A stretch of 64,000 nt of DNA from Flavobacteriales bacterium (GTDB lineage Bacteria; Bacteroidota; Bacteroidia; Flavobacteriales; Flavobacteriaceae), in contig JAMONV010000049.1 in NCBI GenBank assembly GCA_027066365.1, forward strand, positions 1-64,000, written 5' to 3'. The notes below the pieces were generated by a model that was not told the DNA's origin, ran no database searches, and was given only the letters and a program-made list of their open reading frames with translations. Of this stretch, positions 1 to 8,163 are shown piece by piece (position 1 is the first letter of the stretch; every line of letters begins with the position of its first letter). A program made the position numbers and the translations under genes.

Positions 1-1
1 A

Positions 2-64
2 TGCCTTAAAGGTGGCGACGGTTATTCTTGTTCTTGTGGTGACAGAACCCGTGGATGCGATTAA
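2..64 (+). CDS. C-terminal end of a Cys-rich small protein (possible NVEALA-type peptide), 5' truncated
   Basis: An open frame enters from the window edge and ends at a TAA. The last 20 residues are rich in Cys and Gly, with an SCSCG core and a final GCD. Small exported NVEALA-family proteins of Bacteroidota often have such Cys/Gly-rich ends and are often encoded directly before 6-bladed propeller lipoproteins like the gene that follows here. The family call rests on this context and composition only, because the diagnostic N-terminal part lies outside the window. The frame could also be open by chance. Confidence 0.4.
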   Translation, partial: CLKGGDGYSCSCGDRTRGCD

Positions 65-71
65 TAGTTAT

Positions 72-79
72 TAATTTTG
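72..79 (+). promoter_or_regulatory. Predicted -7 box (TAATTTTG) before the propeller lipoprotein gene
   Basis: The octamer matches the Bacteroidota -7 consensus TAnnTTTG. It lies 21 nt before the ATG and only 7 nt after the preceding stop codon. No clear TTG is seen at the -33 distance, so this may be a weak or secondary promoter. Confidence 0.4.
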
Positions 80-100
80 TAATTAAAAAATAAAATTATT

Positions 101-1237
101 ATGAAAAAATGGGGCCCCGTTTTTTTAGTTTTATTTCTTTTGATTTCGTGTCATCAAACCGGTGAACAAACCACAGTTTACGAAAACGCTTACTATTTCA
201 AAACCGACACACTAAAAAAACAGGAAAAAGAAGTTGCCTACACCGATTTCCTCTCCGATATTAAACTCATTCCTTTGGAAACCAACGATTCCATACTCAT
301 CGGTGAAATAAATAAAGTTTTAGGCGATGAAAATTCCTTTTATATTTTAGATGCATTCAATACCGGACGTATTTTTAGATTCGACAAGCAAGGAAAATTT
401 TTAAATTTTATCGGCAAAAAAGGTAATGGACCGGGAGAGTTTAATACGCCCTTGGATTTTATTGTCTTTAATGACAAGGTGTTGGTATTAAATGAAGGCG
501 GAAAGATTATCGAATTCGATAAAAACGGGAATTATAAAAAGACTTTAAAACTACCCGAACTTTTACCGGTGTTATTTACGAAAGACGAAAGTCATTGGTT
601 TTTTGTAATCGCACAACCGGGAGAAAAAAAACTATGGGTAACGGATGACAAGTTCAAAATAAAAGAGAAATTTTTCAACTACAGAGTGAGACCGCTCGAA
701 AGTCTTCACTGGAGTTCTTTTTTTAAAGATAAAGAAGGCCACATTTATTATTTCCGAAAATACGACAAGGTTTATGCTTGGAACGGTAAAACGTTTTTGC
801 CATATATAACTTTGGATTTCGGGTCGAAAAGTTTTCATAAACTAAAAAAATTTTCCGCGAATATAAAAAAACAAATGGCCGGTTATGCTTTTTTCAGTTT
901 GTTTTATAGGAGCGGAAGCGGTTTTTTTGCCGGCTATATGGACAGTCAAAAGCCTTTTTTACTCATTTATGATTTTAGAACAAATAACTACTTACATTTT
1001 CCTTTTTCCCGGCTGAATAATAACATCACCCGGGATAATATGACCACTTTTCCCGTGGGATATGACGGAGATTTTATTATATTCAAATCGGAAGTGAATC
1101 AAATTTTAAATGCGATAGACAATACGGACAAATCCGAAATACCGGACAAACTGAAAAAAATACGCCCCCGGTTACATCCGGAAAACAACCCGGTTCTTAT
1201 CGCCGGAAAAATTAGTATCGACAACCATGAAAATTAA
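101..1237 (+). CDS. 6-bladed beta-propeller lipoprotein
   Basis: This 378-residue protein has a lipoprotein signal: a basic start, a hydrophobic stretch and a LISC lipobox, so Cys17 would be lipidated after SPase II cleavage. The mature part starts with a segment typical of Bacteroidota 6-bladed propeller proteins (LSDIKLIPLE near residues 51-60). It then has an NHL-like GxxGxGPGEF motif near 105-114 and several alternating beta-strand segments. The family is thought to be cell-surface or periplasmic and its ligands are mostly unknown. The next gene overlaps by 11 bp, which implies translational coupling. A Cys-rich peptide tail lies just upstream, the usual neighbourhood of these propellers. 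No catalytic residues can be named. Confidence 0.8.
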   Translation: MKKWGPVFLVLFLLISCHQTGEQTTVYENAYYFKTDTLKKQEKEVAYTDFLSDIKLIPLETNDSILIGEINKVLGDENSFYILDAFNTGRIFRFDKQGKFLNFIGKKGNGPGEFNTPLDFIVFNDKVLVLNEGGKIIEFDKNGNYKKTLKLPELLPVLFTKDESHWFFVIAQPGEKKLWVTDDKFKIKEKFFNYRVRPLESLHWSSFFKDKEGHIYYFRKYDKVYAWNGKTFLPYITLDFGSKSFHKLKKFSANIKKQMAGYAFFSLFYRSGSGFFAGYMDSQKPFLLIYDFRTNNYLHFPFSRLNNNITRDNMTTFPVGYDGDFIIFKSEVNQILNAIDNTDKSEIPDKLKKIRPRLHPENNPVLIAGKISIDNHEN

Positions 1238-1766
1238 TTCTTCTCTTACTATTATTATAATTTTAATGATTGGCCTAACGGTTTGTTTTTCCCGTTACCG
1301 GCATTATAAAAGTCTGTTTGATCAAAATTTGCCACTAATTTTTTCATTGAAAAACAAACTGAACGCCTTGGAAAATCATTACCGGGAATATCAAACCGGG
1401 AAATTAGTTTACTATCGTGATCTTTATCCGCTTGTGGATTCCGTCCTTCAAACAAAAAAACAAAACATCGCCGTTACCCTTACGGGAAATATTTGTCTGA
1501 AATGCTACGATAAATTTTGGTTGGATCTTGCCGAATATTCAAAACGTCATAAAATCGTCTTTTTTATCGTCAAAGAAAATGAACGTTCGTTAAAAATTAT
1601 GCCCCAACGGAATTTTGAAATTGTTAAAATACAAAAACAATATAACGATAGCATTAATTTTATGGCCCTTCAACTTATACCTCCGAAAAAACATGAAAGC
1701 TTGGTTTGGTTTGTGGATAAAAATCATTTATTTTATGACCGGTGGGTTAAACTGTTCGATAAATGA
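1227..1766 (+). CDS. Membrane-anchored protein with a CxxC motif, function unknown
   Basis: This 179-residue protein has one N-terminal hydrophobic segment (about residues 6-21), with no typical lipobox or clear SPase I site. A linker predicted to be helical (about 35-75) follows. Then a strand-like stretch leads into NICLKCYDKFW, which gives a Cys90-x-x-Cys93 pair. A CxxC after a short beta strand and before a helix is how thioredoxin folds begin, so a thioredoxin-like or heme/metal-binding role is possible, but the rest is too divergent to assign. It overlaps the propeller gene by 11 bp and probably works with it at the envelope. Confidence 0.6.
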   Translation: MKINSSLTIIIILMIGLTVCFSRYRHYKSLFDQNLPLIFSLKNKLNALENHYREYQTGKLVYYRDLYPLVDSVLQTKKQNIAVTLTGNICLKCYDKFWLDLAEYSKRHKIVFFIVKENERSLKIMPQRNFEIVKIQKQYNDSINFMALQLIPPKKHESLVWFVDKNHLFYDRWVKLFDK

Positions 1767-2134
1767 TATGTCAATCTATGCATGTTTGAGTTAAAATAAT
1801 AAAATATTCCGAATGCCTACCTGAAGCATACGAGATAAAGAATCCATCTTATTCCGGATAATTTTTGTTTAGAACCGGCCGAAACCTTATTCAAACGCCA
1901 TAAATATTCCGTGAAATACCGTCCCAAATGCCTTTTGGATGAGTCTCGATTTGAGCGAATTAAGAATAAACAAGCAATTCCACTACTGCTATCCCGGCGC
2001 CTCTTTCTTCCGGTACCGTTCCCGTATAAGGCAAAACCTTTTCATGCCCGTGAGTCTTTAAATACAGTAGAATGACTTGAATCGTTCCGGCTTTTTTAAC
2101 GTCGTGCCGAGGAAAGTTCGATTCGTCATTTCAA
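1767..2134. other. Non-coding stretch with possible degenerate coding remnants
   Basis: This 368-bp gap lies between a plus-strand and a minus-strand gene. On the minus strand an open frame of about 57 codons without an ATG (roughly 2139 down to 1966) has protein-like composition, with the segment VILLYLKTHGHEKVLPYTG followed by VPEERGAGIAVVELLVYS and a stop. On the plus strand a start-less frame of about 75 codons covers much of the same bases. Neither resembles a family I know. The stretch may be decayed coding DNA or chance open frames. I see no RNA gene or clear terminator here. Confidence 0.35.
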
Positions 2135-2596
2135 TTAAAAGGATTTTAGGCTAAATAAGGTAACAAAAGAAAACAACCCTATGAACATGAAAATTAAAGT
2201 AACGAGTATAAGAATGCCGATATAAGTAAAGAAATTTTCCAATTTTGATAAGGCACGGTCAAAATCATTTTGAGATAGATTCGCTATTGCTTTCTTCATT
2301 TTGGCGGAATATTGAACCAAAAAATAAGGAGGAAAAAACAAAATAAGCGCATATATAAGGTAAAATATCCCTATAAATCCGCTCGAAAAATGATTGCCGG
2401 CCTGTGGCAAAGGAATAAAAAACAAAAAAATACCTATCAATGCAATAAATCCTACTTCAATCAGACCGATAATTCCAATAAATTTTGTCCATTTCGACAT
2501 TCGGTTAAGAATAATTTCCGCTTTGGTTGTTATAACCAAACCTCGATTGGATGCGTTTTCCGAAACTTTTTGCGAAGTGTTGTTGATTTCGTTCAT
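2135..2596 (-). CDS. DUF5362-like small membrane protein
   Basis: This 153-residue protein has a polar N-terminus (about 1-35), then four hydrophobic segments near 38-60, 70-100 (two close spans) and 122-148. A charged loop, KMKKAIANLSQNDFDRALSKLENFFTYIG in two parts, lies between spans 3 and 4. This layout, and the Gln/Asn-Asp-Ala type helix before the last span, resemble the Bacteroidota DUF5362 family, whose function is unknown. The gene stands alone and has its own promoter just upstream. The family assignment is from memory of the pattern and is moderate. Confidence 0.6.
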   Translation of the reverse strand: MNEINNTSQKVSENASNRGLVITTKAEIILNRMSKWTKFIGIIGLIEVGFIALIGIFLFFIPLPQAGNHFSSGFIGIFYLIYALILFFPPYFLVQYSAKMKKAIANLSQNDFDRALSKLENFFTYIGILILVTLIFMFIGLFSFVTLFSLKSF

Positions 2597-2610
2597 ATCG
2601 TTTTTTTTTT

Positions 2611-2640
2611 CAAAAATATATTATTATCCGCAAAATTCAA
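2611..2640 (-). promoter_or_regulatory. Promoter of the DUF5362-like gene (TTG-N19-TATTTTTG)
   Basis: On the minus strand TTG (2640-2638) is followed after 19 nt by TATTTTTG (2618-2611), a full match to the Bacteroidota -33/-7 consensus. The predicted transcript starts a few nt before the gene, leaving a short A-rich leader. Confidence 0.7.
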
Positions 2641-2759
2641 AGAATTATTGCAAAATCCTCGTAAATTAATTTTTTAGGTAAAATTGACTTATTGAATTTA
2701 TCTATAATTGTATAGAAAAATAATATTGTTTGTAATCGTTCTAAATAACCGGCTCGTTG

Positions 2760-2767
2760 TAAATTTG
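2760..2767 (+). promoter_or_regulatory. -7 box (TAAATTTG) of the EF-hand lipoprotein gene
   Basis: A full TAnnTTTG match lies 23 nt before the ATG. The -33 element is not obvious: the nearest TTG is too far away. Confidence 0.55.
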
Positions 2768-2790
2768 GAAAAAATTTAAATGGAAGCGAT

Positions 2791-3294
2791 ATGAAAACAA
2801 GAATATTTATTGCGAGAGTGGTTCTCGTATTTGTTGTATTGATGCTATTGAGCGCCTGTTGCGAAGATAATAGCTTTCAATCCGGGCAAACGATTAAAGA
2901 AGAAAAACCGGTTCATACCCAAGTAGCGGAACAACCCTTCAAAACGGATGATCCGGAAAAGCGTGCCGAAAAAAAATTCAGAAAAAAATATTACACATTC
3001 GACCTGAATAAGGACGGTAAAGTGACAAGAGAAGAATTTCTGGAACGCAGCCATGCAGAATTTAAGGAAAAAGATAAAAATCACGACCACATGATTGATA
3101 AGGAGGAGTGTCCCGGATTTGCTATGCTCAATCCCGAAGGAAATCCCGTGAATGAAGATACGTATGTGAAATTGCGTGGCGAACGTTTTGATGATATGGA
3201 CAAAGATCATGACGGGATGATTTCGGAAAAGGATTTTGTGGATTTCAAGATGGATTTTCTTAAGCGTTCGAAGGAAAAGAGATTAGCAAAATAA
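2791..3294 (+). CDS. EF-hand calcium-binding lipoprotein
   Basis: This 167-residue protein begins with a lipoprotein signal ending in LLSACC, so Cys23 is the likely lipidated residue. Three EF-hand loops with Asp/Asn at positions 1, 3 and 5 are visible: DLNKDGKVTREE (71-82), DKNHDHMIDKEE (95-106) and DKDHDGMISEKD (137-148). The first two end in Glu at position 12 and the third in Asp. A periplasmic or surface calcium-binding role follows from the family. Partners are unknown. It has its own promoter and a hairpin terminator, so it is monocistronic. Confidence 0.85.
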   Translation: MKTRIFIARVVLVFVVLMLLSACCEDNSFQSGQTIKEEKPVHTQVAEQPFKTDDPEKRAEKKFRKKYYTFDLNKDGKVTREEFLERSHAEFKEKDKNHDHMIDKEECPGFAMLNPEGNPVNEDTYVKLRGERFDDMDKDHDGMISEKDFVDFKMDFLKRSKEKRLAK

Positions 3295-3331
3295 AACCGC
3301 TGAAATAAGTTTGTTGTTCTTAAGTTTTTTC

Positions 3332-3364
3332 AAAAGAGCCGTCCCGTTTTGAGGATGGCTTTTT
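3332..3364 (+). terminator. Rho-independent terminator after the EF-hand lipoprotein gene
   Basis: GCCGTCC (3338-3344) pairs with GGATGGC (3353-3359) through one G-U pair. The stem is flanked by an A-run before and a T-run after it. Confidence 0.75.
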
Positions 3365-3566
3365 ATGTGGGATGAATAAGAATATTTTAATCCATTTAAA
3401 TTGACAGGACATGGATTATAGAAGCAAATTTAATTCGAATTCGATTTTTATGATTATTAAAATATTGTCTTTATTTGTGTTAAATAATTGAATTATTGTC
3501 AGGTATTAGTTAGGAATTTCTCGATTATTTGAATTTTTGAAATAATTGAGCGGTTTTTCTCGTTTT
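3365..3566. other. AT-rich intergenic stretch, no gene seen
   Basis: About 200 bp of strongly AT-rich DNA lie between the terminator and the MarR operator region. I see no open frame with protein-like composition and no strong hairpin. Confidence 0.5.
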
Positions 3567-3584
3567 ATTATGCATGCATAATAT
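3567..3584. promoter_or_regulatory. 18-bp perfect palindrome, candidate MarR operator
   Basis: TATTATGCATGCATAATA is a perfect 18-bp palindrome that begins 26 bp upstream of the -7 box of the MarR-family gene, so it covers the -33 region. MarR-family dimers usually bind 16-20 bp palindromes that overlap the promoter of their own operon. Autoregulation here is an inference from position and symmetry. Confidence 0.6.
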
Positions 3585-3592
3585 TTTTTTGT

Positions 3593-3600
3593 ATATTTGT
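3593..3600 (+). promoter_or_regulatory. -7 box (TATATTTG) of the marR-fadN-like operon
   Basis: A full match to TAnnTTTG, 20 nt before the ATG. No TTG is found at the usual -33 distance. That position is occupied by the palindrome, which fits a regulated promoter. Confidence 0.65.
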
Positions 3601-3620
3601 AAAGAAAAATTGTATTGGAT

Positions 3621-4064
3621 ATGCCGATGAAAGAAAAAACAATCGATCAAATGCTGCGTGAGACATGGTTGAGTGTGGCGAAATATTATAATGATGAAGC
3701 GGCAAAATTCGACGGGACGATGACTATTGGGTTTACTTTATTAAATATTGATCCGAAAGAAGGAACGCCCTCCACGGTTTTGCCGGCCAAGATGGGGTTG
3801 GAAGTAACCGGCTTGACACGTACACTGAACAAGATGTTGGATCGCGGATTGATATACAAAGAGCCGCATCCGAAGGATAAGCGAAGTGTGATAGTGAAAT
3901 TGACACCGTTGGGTTTGGAGATGCGCAACAAGGCCAAGGAAGTGGTTTTGGCATTGAACGAAAAAATTGCATACTACGCAGGAGAAGATCGGATTAAATG
4001 CATGCGTGAGATGATGGAAATTATTTTGGATTTGACACAACGAAAAAATCAGAAATCGACATAA
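3621..4064 (+). CDS. MarR-family transcriptional regulator of fatty-acid degradation
   Basis: This 147-residue protein has the MarR winged-helix layout: an N-terminal dimer helix, a recognition segment (LEVTGLTRTLNKMLDRGLI, about 68-86), and a wing with the motif KDKRSVIVKLTPLG near 92-105. A close relative of this regulator precedes beta-oxidation genes in many Bacteroidota, where it likely represses them and may respond to acyl-CoA. The ATG at 3621 is preferred. Another ATG at 3627 (MKEKTID) is equally plausible, and a TTG at 3615 less so. Its stop is 3 nt before the next start, so the two genes form one operon under the palindrome-overlapped promoter. Confidence 0.85.
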   Translation: MPMKEKTIDQMLRETWLSVAKYYNDEAAKFDGTMTIGFTLLNIDPKEGTPSTVLPAKMGLEVTGLTRTLNKMLDRGLIYKEPHPKDKRSVIVKLTPLGLEMRNKAKEVVLALNEKIAYYAGEDRIKCMREMMEIILDLTQRKNQKST

Positions 4065-4067
4065 ATC

Positions 4068-6467
4068 ATGAAAAGAAGAATCAGAAATGTTGCCGTGATA
4101 GGTTCCGGGATAATGGGAACCGGCATTGCCGCTCAATTGGCCGGGGCGGGAATCGATGTTCTTTTGTTGGATATTGTTCCTCGCGAATTGACGGAAGCGG
4201 AAAAACAAAAGGGGCTTACGTTGGAGAGCCCCGAAGTGCGCAACCGGATTGCGCGTGAAAATTTAAAAAAAGCACTCGAAAGCAAACCGGCCGTTTTTTA
4301 TCAACCTTCGATGGCCGAACGAATAACAATAGGAAACACGACCGACGATTTGCCGAAAATCAAAGATTACGATTGGATTATCGAAGTGGTGCCGGAGCGT
4401 TTGGATATTAAAAAATCCGTTTTCGATGAAATCGAGAAATACAGGGCGCCGGGTTCATTGGTAAGTTCCAATACTTCGGGTATTCCCATTCGCTTGATGG
4501 CGGCCAATCGCAGTGAGGATTTCCGAAAGCATTTTTTGGGAACGCATTTTTTTAATCCCGTACGCTATTTACGTTTGCTGGAAATTATTCCTACGGCGGA
4601 CACATTGCCCGAGGTAACGGATTTCTTTATGGAATTCGGAGCGATGCGCTTGGGTAAAACTACGGTTTTGGCTAAAGATACGCCTGCATTTATTGCCAAC
4701 CGGATCGGGGTATTCGGGATTATGGATATTTTTCATTTGATGGAACCGCTGGATTTGACCGTGGAAGAAGTGGATAAGTTGACGGGCCCTGTAATCGGTC
4801 GCCCTAAATCGGCTACATTCCGCACGGCGGATATGGTGGGTTTGGATACATTGGCACACGTGGCACAGGGTTTATACGAGAATGTGCCGCATGATGAAGC
4901 GCGGGAATTGTTTCGCTTGCCTTTGTTTGTGGAAGAAATGCTCAAACGACATTGGCTGGGCGAAAAAACGGGGCAAGGTTTTTATAAAAAAGTTAAAAAG
5001 GACGGAAAGAAAGAAATTTTGGCCTTGGATTTGAAAACCTTTGAATACCATCCGAAACGAAAGGCCAAATTCGCGTCGATTGAGGCGGCCAAAACTATTG
5101 ATGACTTGCGCAAACGTTTGAAAATGCTAGTGAAAGCACAAGACAAAGCTGGCGTGTTTTATCGCAAGACTTTTTCCGGTGTTTTTGCTTATGCTTCGAA
5201 ACGTATTCCCGAAATTGCCGATGCGCTCTATCAAATCGATGATGCGATGCGAGCCGGCTTCAATTGGGAAGTGGGCCCGTTTGAAATGTGGGATGCGATT
5301 GGCGTAGCCGAAATGCTTGAAATCATGGAATCCGAAGGGCGAAAACCGGCGAAGTGGGTATATGAAATGCTGGAGGCCGGAAAAACAAGTTTCTATAAAA
5401 TTGATCGCGGCATTAAATATTTCTATGATATACGTCGAAAGAATTATGAAAAAATCCCCGGTCAAGACCGGTATATAGTTTTGGACAATATTCGCAGCGA
5501 AAAGACACTGTGGTCAAATAACGACGCTTCGATTATCGACTTGGGCGACGGCATTATCGATATTGAGTTTCACTCCAAGATGAACACTTTGGGTGAAGGG
5601 GTAATCGAAGGGATAAACCGTGCGATTGATTTGGCCGAAGAAAAATACGACGGTTTGGTTATAGGCAATCAAGGGGCGAATTTTTCCGTAGGGGCCAATT
5701 TGATGTTGGTGTTGATGTTGGCAGCCGATGGAGAATGGGATGAATTGGAATTGGCGGTTCGCACTTTTCAGCAAACGGTAATGCGGGTTCGCTATTCGGA
5801 TATTCCGGTGGTAGTGGCGCCGCACGGTATGACCTTTGGTGGTGGATGTGAAATCACTTTGCATGCGGATAAAGTGGTGGCGGCGGCGGAAACATATATC
5901 GGATTGGTGGAGTTTGGAGTTGGTCTTATTCCCGGTGGAGCCGGTACTAAGGAGATGACTTTGCGCGTTTCGGATCAATATGTTAAGGGCGACGTGGAAG
6001 TGAACCGTTATCAGGAAGCGTTTTTGACAATCGGTATGGCGAAGGTGGCCACATCGGCATTTGAAGCGTTTGATTTGGGTTTTTTGATTAAAGGGCGTGA
6101 TGTGGTGGTGCTTAATAAGGAACGCCAAATTGCCGTTGCCAAAGCGCATGCATTGCAAATGTCGCGTGACGGCTATGCAAGACCCCTTAGGCGCAAAATC
6201 CGTGTTTTGGGTCGAGAGATTTTGGGGATGTTTCGCGTAGGGACAGACAGCATGGTTGCCGGCAATTATATCAGCGATTACGACCGTCATATTGCCAATA
6301 AACTGGCGTATGTGATGGCGGGCGGTGATTTGTCGGGACCGTCGTATGTTACGGAAGATTACATGCTTGATTTGGAGCGTGAAGCATTTTTGAGTTTGCT
6401 GGGCGAACGAAAAACGCTTGAAAGAATCAAGCATATGCTGGATACGGGGAAACCGTTGAGGAATTGA
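4068..6467 (+). CDS. fadN: 3-hydroxyacyl-CoA dehydrogenase / enoyl-CoA hydratase fusion (FadN type)
   Basis: This 799-residue enzyme catalyses steps 2 and 3 of beta-oxidation: hydration of enoyl-CoA and NAD-dependent oxidation of 3-hydroxyacyl-CoA. The N-terminal Rossmann fold starts with IGSGIMGTGIA (about 11-21) and is followed by the VVPERLDIK segment. The 3-hydroxyacyl-CoA dehydrogenase C-terminal domains extend to about 430. A crotonase domain follows at about 480-680, with oxyanion-hole segments ANFSVGANL and GMTFGGGCE and the Glu-containing ETYIGLVEFGVGLIPGG. The domain order (dehydrogenase first) is that of Bacillus FadN/YusL, opposite to E. coli FadB. Thiolase and acyl-CoA dehydrogenase follow downstream. 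Confidence 0.93.
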   Translation: MKRRIRNVAVIGSGIMGTGIAAQLAGAGIDVLLLDIVPRELTEAEKQKGLTLESPEVRNRIARENLKKALESKPAVFYQPSMAERITIGNTTDDLPKIKDYDWIIEVVPERLDIKKSVFDEIEKYRAPGSLVSSNTSGIPIRLMAANRSEDFRKHFLGTHFFNPVRYLRLLEIIPTADTLPEVTDFFMEFGAMRLGKTTVLAKDTPAFIANRIGVFGIMDIFHLMEPLDLTVEEVDKLTGPVIGRPKSATFRTADMVGLDTLAHVAQGLYENVPHDEARELFRLPLFVEEMLKRHWLGEKTGQGFYKKVKKDGKKEILALDLKTFEYHPKRKAKFASIEAAKTIDDLRKRLKMLVKAQDKAGVFYRKTFSGVFAYASKRIPEIADALYQIDDAMRAGFNWEVGPFEMWDAIGVAEMLEIMESEGRKPAKWVYEMLEAGKTSFYKIDRGIKYFYDIRRKNYEKIPGQDRYIVLDNIRSEKTLWSNNDASIIDLGDGIIDIEFHSKMNTLGEGVIEGINRAIDLAEEKYDGLVIGNQGANFSVGANLMLVLMLAADGEWDELELAVRTFQQTVMRVRYSDIPVVVAPHGMTFGGGCEITLHADKVVAAAETYIGLVEFGVGLIPGGAGTKEMTLRVSDQYVKGDVEVNRYQEAFLTIGMAKVATSAFEAFDLGFLIKGRDVVVLNKERQIAVAKAHALQMSRDGYARPLRRKIRVLGREILGMFRVGTDSMVAGNYISDYDRHIANKLAYVMAGGDLSGPSYVTEDYMLDLEREAFLSLLGERKTLERIKHMLDTGKPLRN

Positions 6468-6777
6468 GCCGGACGTTAGCGGCTATTCTTTCACAAGCGG
6501 CAGAAGGAGGAAAATAAGTTATGATCCGGTGAGGAATTTTGGAAAATGTGAGGTCCGAAGCAAGAGCATATATTCGGTTGCTTATTTTTATAAGGTAATT
6601 GTCCGGTTGGCGGAGGATGAAAAAACGGTTTTAGAAGTCAAGTTGCTTCTGCGACCGTCTCGATTCCGGAAAAACATGACGAAAGGAGATTCCGGAAATA
6701 CCGGATTCGAATATTAACGATTAAAAAAAACAAGTTGAATAAGAAAAGCTAAAAGAAAAAGCAAAAAGTTTAAAACT
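6468..6777 (+). other. Intergenic stretch with a repeated GATTCCGGAAA motif and weak hairpin
   Basis: This 310-bp gap lies inside the fatty-acid block. The 11-mer GATTCCGGAAA occurs twice (6662-6672 and 6688-6698). The second copy is followed by a small hairpin TCCGG-AAATA-CCGGA (6691-6705). A 62-codon open frame (6529-6717) has no protein-like features and is not called. No clear -7 box is seen before the thiolase start, so the thiolase may be read from upstream. Confidence 0.45.
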
Positions 6778-7986
6778 ATGAAAGCATACATAATCAGAGG
6801 ATACAGGACGGCGGTTGGCAAGGCCAAGAAGGGTTCGTTCAGGAATTTTCGTCCGGATGATTTGGCGGCGGAAGTGTTGAAATATTTGGTTGAAAAAGTC
6901 AAGGAGGAAAGTGGTGGCAAATTCGATATTGAGATGATAGACGATGTGATAGTGGGAAATGCGATGCCGGAGGCGGAACAGGGATTGAACGTGGCGAGGA
7001 TGATTGCCTTGATGGGTTTGGACACGGATAAGGTTCCGGGCGTTACGGTGAATCGTTTTTGTGCGAGCGGTTCGGAGACGATAGCCATGGCAGTGGCAAA
7101 AATTCAAGCAGGCCAAGCGGATGTGATTGTAGCCGGAGGCACGGAAAGTATGTCGATGGTCCCGATGAGCGGGTTTAAACCTGTTCCGGCCTACAGTGTT
7201 ACGGAAAAAGGTCATGAGGATTGGTATTGGGGCATGGGATTAACGGCAGAAGCGGTTGCGAAAGAATATAAGGTGTCGCGTGAGGATCAGGATGCATTTG
7301 CATATGCATCGCACATGAAGGCGTTGCGAGCCATTGGAGAAGGTCGCTTCAAGGACGAAATTGTTCCGGTGACGGTGGAAGAGGTGTATTTCGATGAAAA
7401 GACCGGCAAGAAAACCAAGCGAACTTTTGTAATGGATACGGACGAAGGGCCGCGGCCGGATACTTCGCCGGAGGCTTTGGCCAAGTTGAAGCCGGTGTTT
7501 GCGGCGGGCGGTACGGTGACGGCGGGTAATTCGTCTCAGACGTCGGACGGGGCGGCATTCGTGATGGTGATGAGTGAATCGAAGATGAAGGAATTGGGAT
7601 TGGAGCCGTGGGCGGAGTTGGTTTCTTATGCGGTTGCAGGTGTGCCGCCTAGGATTATGGGAATCGGTCCGGTTTATGCGGTTCCGAAAGCATTGAAACG
7701 TGCGGGGATAGAATTGCGGGATATCGATTTGATTGAATTGAACGAAGCTTTTGCCTCGCAATCGTTGGCGGTGATTAGGACATTGGGTTTGAACGAGGAG
7801 ATTTTGAATGTGAACGGTGGTGCCATTGCCTTGGGTCACCCCCTCGGGATGACAGGCACAAAGTTAACGGTTCAGCTATTGAACGAGATGCAAAAACGCG
7901 GTTTAAGAACAGGTATGGTGACGATGTGTGTGGGTGCCGGCCAAGGGGCGGCAAGTATTTTCCGGTTGCTTCATAAGAAAGAATAA
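6778..7986 (+). CDS. fadA: Acetyl-CoA C-acyltransferase (3-ketoacyl-CoA thiolase)
   Basis: This 402-residue thiolase cleaves 3-ketoacyl-CoA to acetyl-CoA and a shortened acyl-CoA, the last step of beta-oxidation. The nucleophilic Cys is in NRFCASGSE (Cys95). The GGAIALGHPLGMTG segment carries the catalytic His, and the second catalytic Cys is in CVGAGQGA near the C-terminus. Length and motif spacing are those of degradative thiolases. The start ATG at 6778 gives the standard N-terminus AYIIRGYRTAVGKAKKGSF. It lies between the FadN-type enzyme and an acyl-CoA dehydrogenase, so the four genes make a complete pathway module. Confidence 0.93.
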   Translation: MKAYIIRGYRTAVGKAKKGSFRNFRPDDLAAEVLKYLVEKVKEESGGKFDIEMIDDVIVGNAMPEAEQGLNVARMIALMGLDTDKVPGVTVNRFCASGSETIAMAVAKIQAGQADVIVAGGTESMSMVPMSGFKPVPAYSVTEKGHEDWYWGMGLTAEAVAKEYKVSREDQDAFAYASHMKALRAIGEGRFKDEIVPVTVEEVYFDEKTGKKTKRTFVMDTDEGPRPDTSPEALAKLKPVFAAGGTVTAGNSSQTSDGAAFVMVMSESKMKELGLEPWAELVSYAVAGVPPRIMGIGPVYAVPKALKRAGIELRDIDLIELNEAFASQSLAVIRTLGLNEEILNVNGGAIALGHPLGMTGTKLTVQLLNEMQKRGLRTGMVTMCVGAGQGAASIFRLLHKKE

Positions 7987-8163
7987 GTTCAATAAATTTA
8001 TTGATAGCGGAATTGCGGGGTTTGAGCCAAGCAAGGCTGAATCTGTCGGGGTGAAATTCCGGTCGATTTTTTCTTGGGAGCAGGAAAGCAAGAATTGGAA
8101 AAAACCGTCGGCATGGGGTTAAAAAAAAAAGGTTTTAGTATTTGTTTGTTGACGGTTGGGGGA
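7987..8163 (+). other. Intergenic stretch with a 16-bp palindrome and an A10 run
   Basis: Just after the thiolase stop there is a perfect 16-bp AT palindrome TCAATAAATTTATTGA (7989-8004). Later an inverted pair AACCGTC (8103-8109) and GACGGTT (8151-8157) flanks an A10 run (8121-8130). None has the shape of a standard terminator. Open frames here look random. Confidence 0.4.

Noticed and set aside
5514-6434. 306-codon open frame antisense to the FadN-type gene
   Set aside because: It lies wholly opposite a well-supported enzyme, has His/Gln/Arg-rich unordered composition and no promoter, and is best explained as a shadow of the sense codon usage.
6529-6717. 62-codon frame between the FadN-type and thiolase genes
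   Set aside because: It has no promoter, mixed composition and no motif. The repeated GATTCCGGAAA unit falls inside it.
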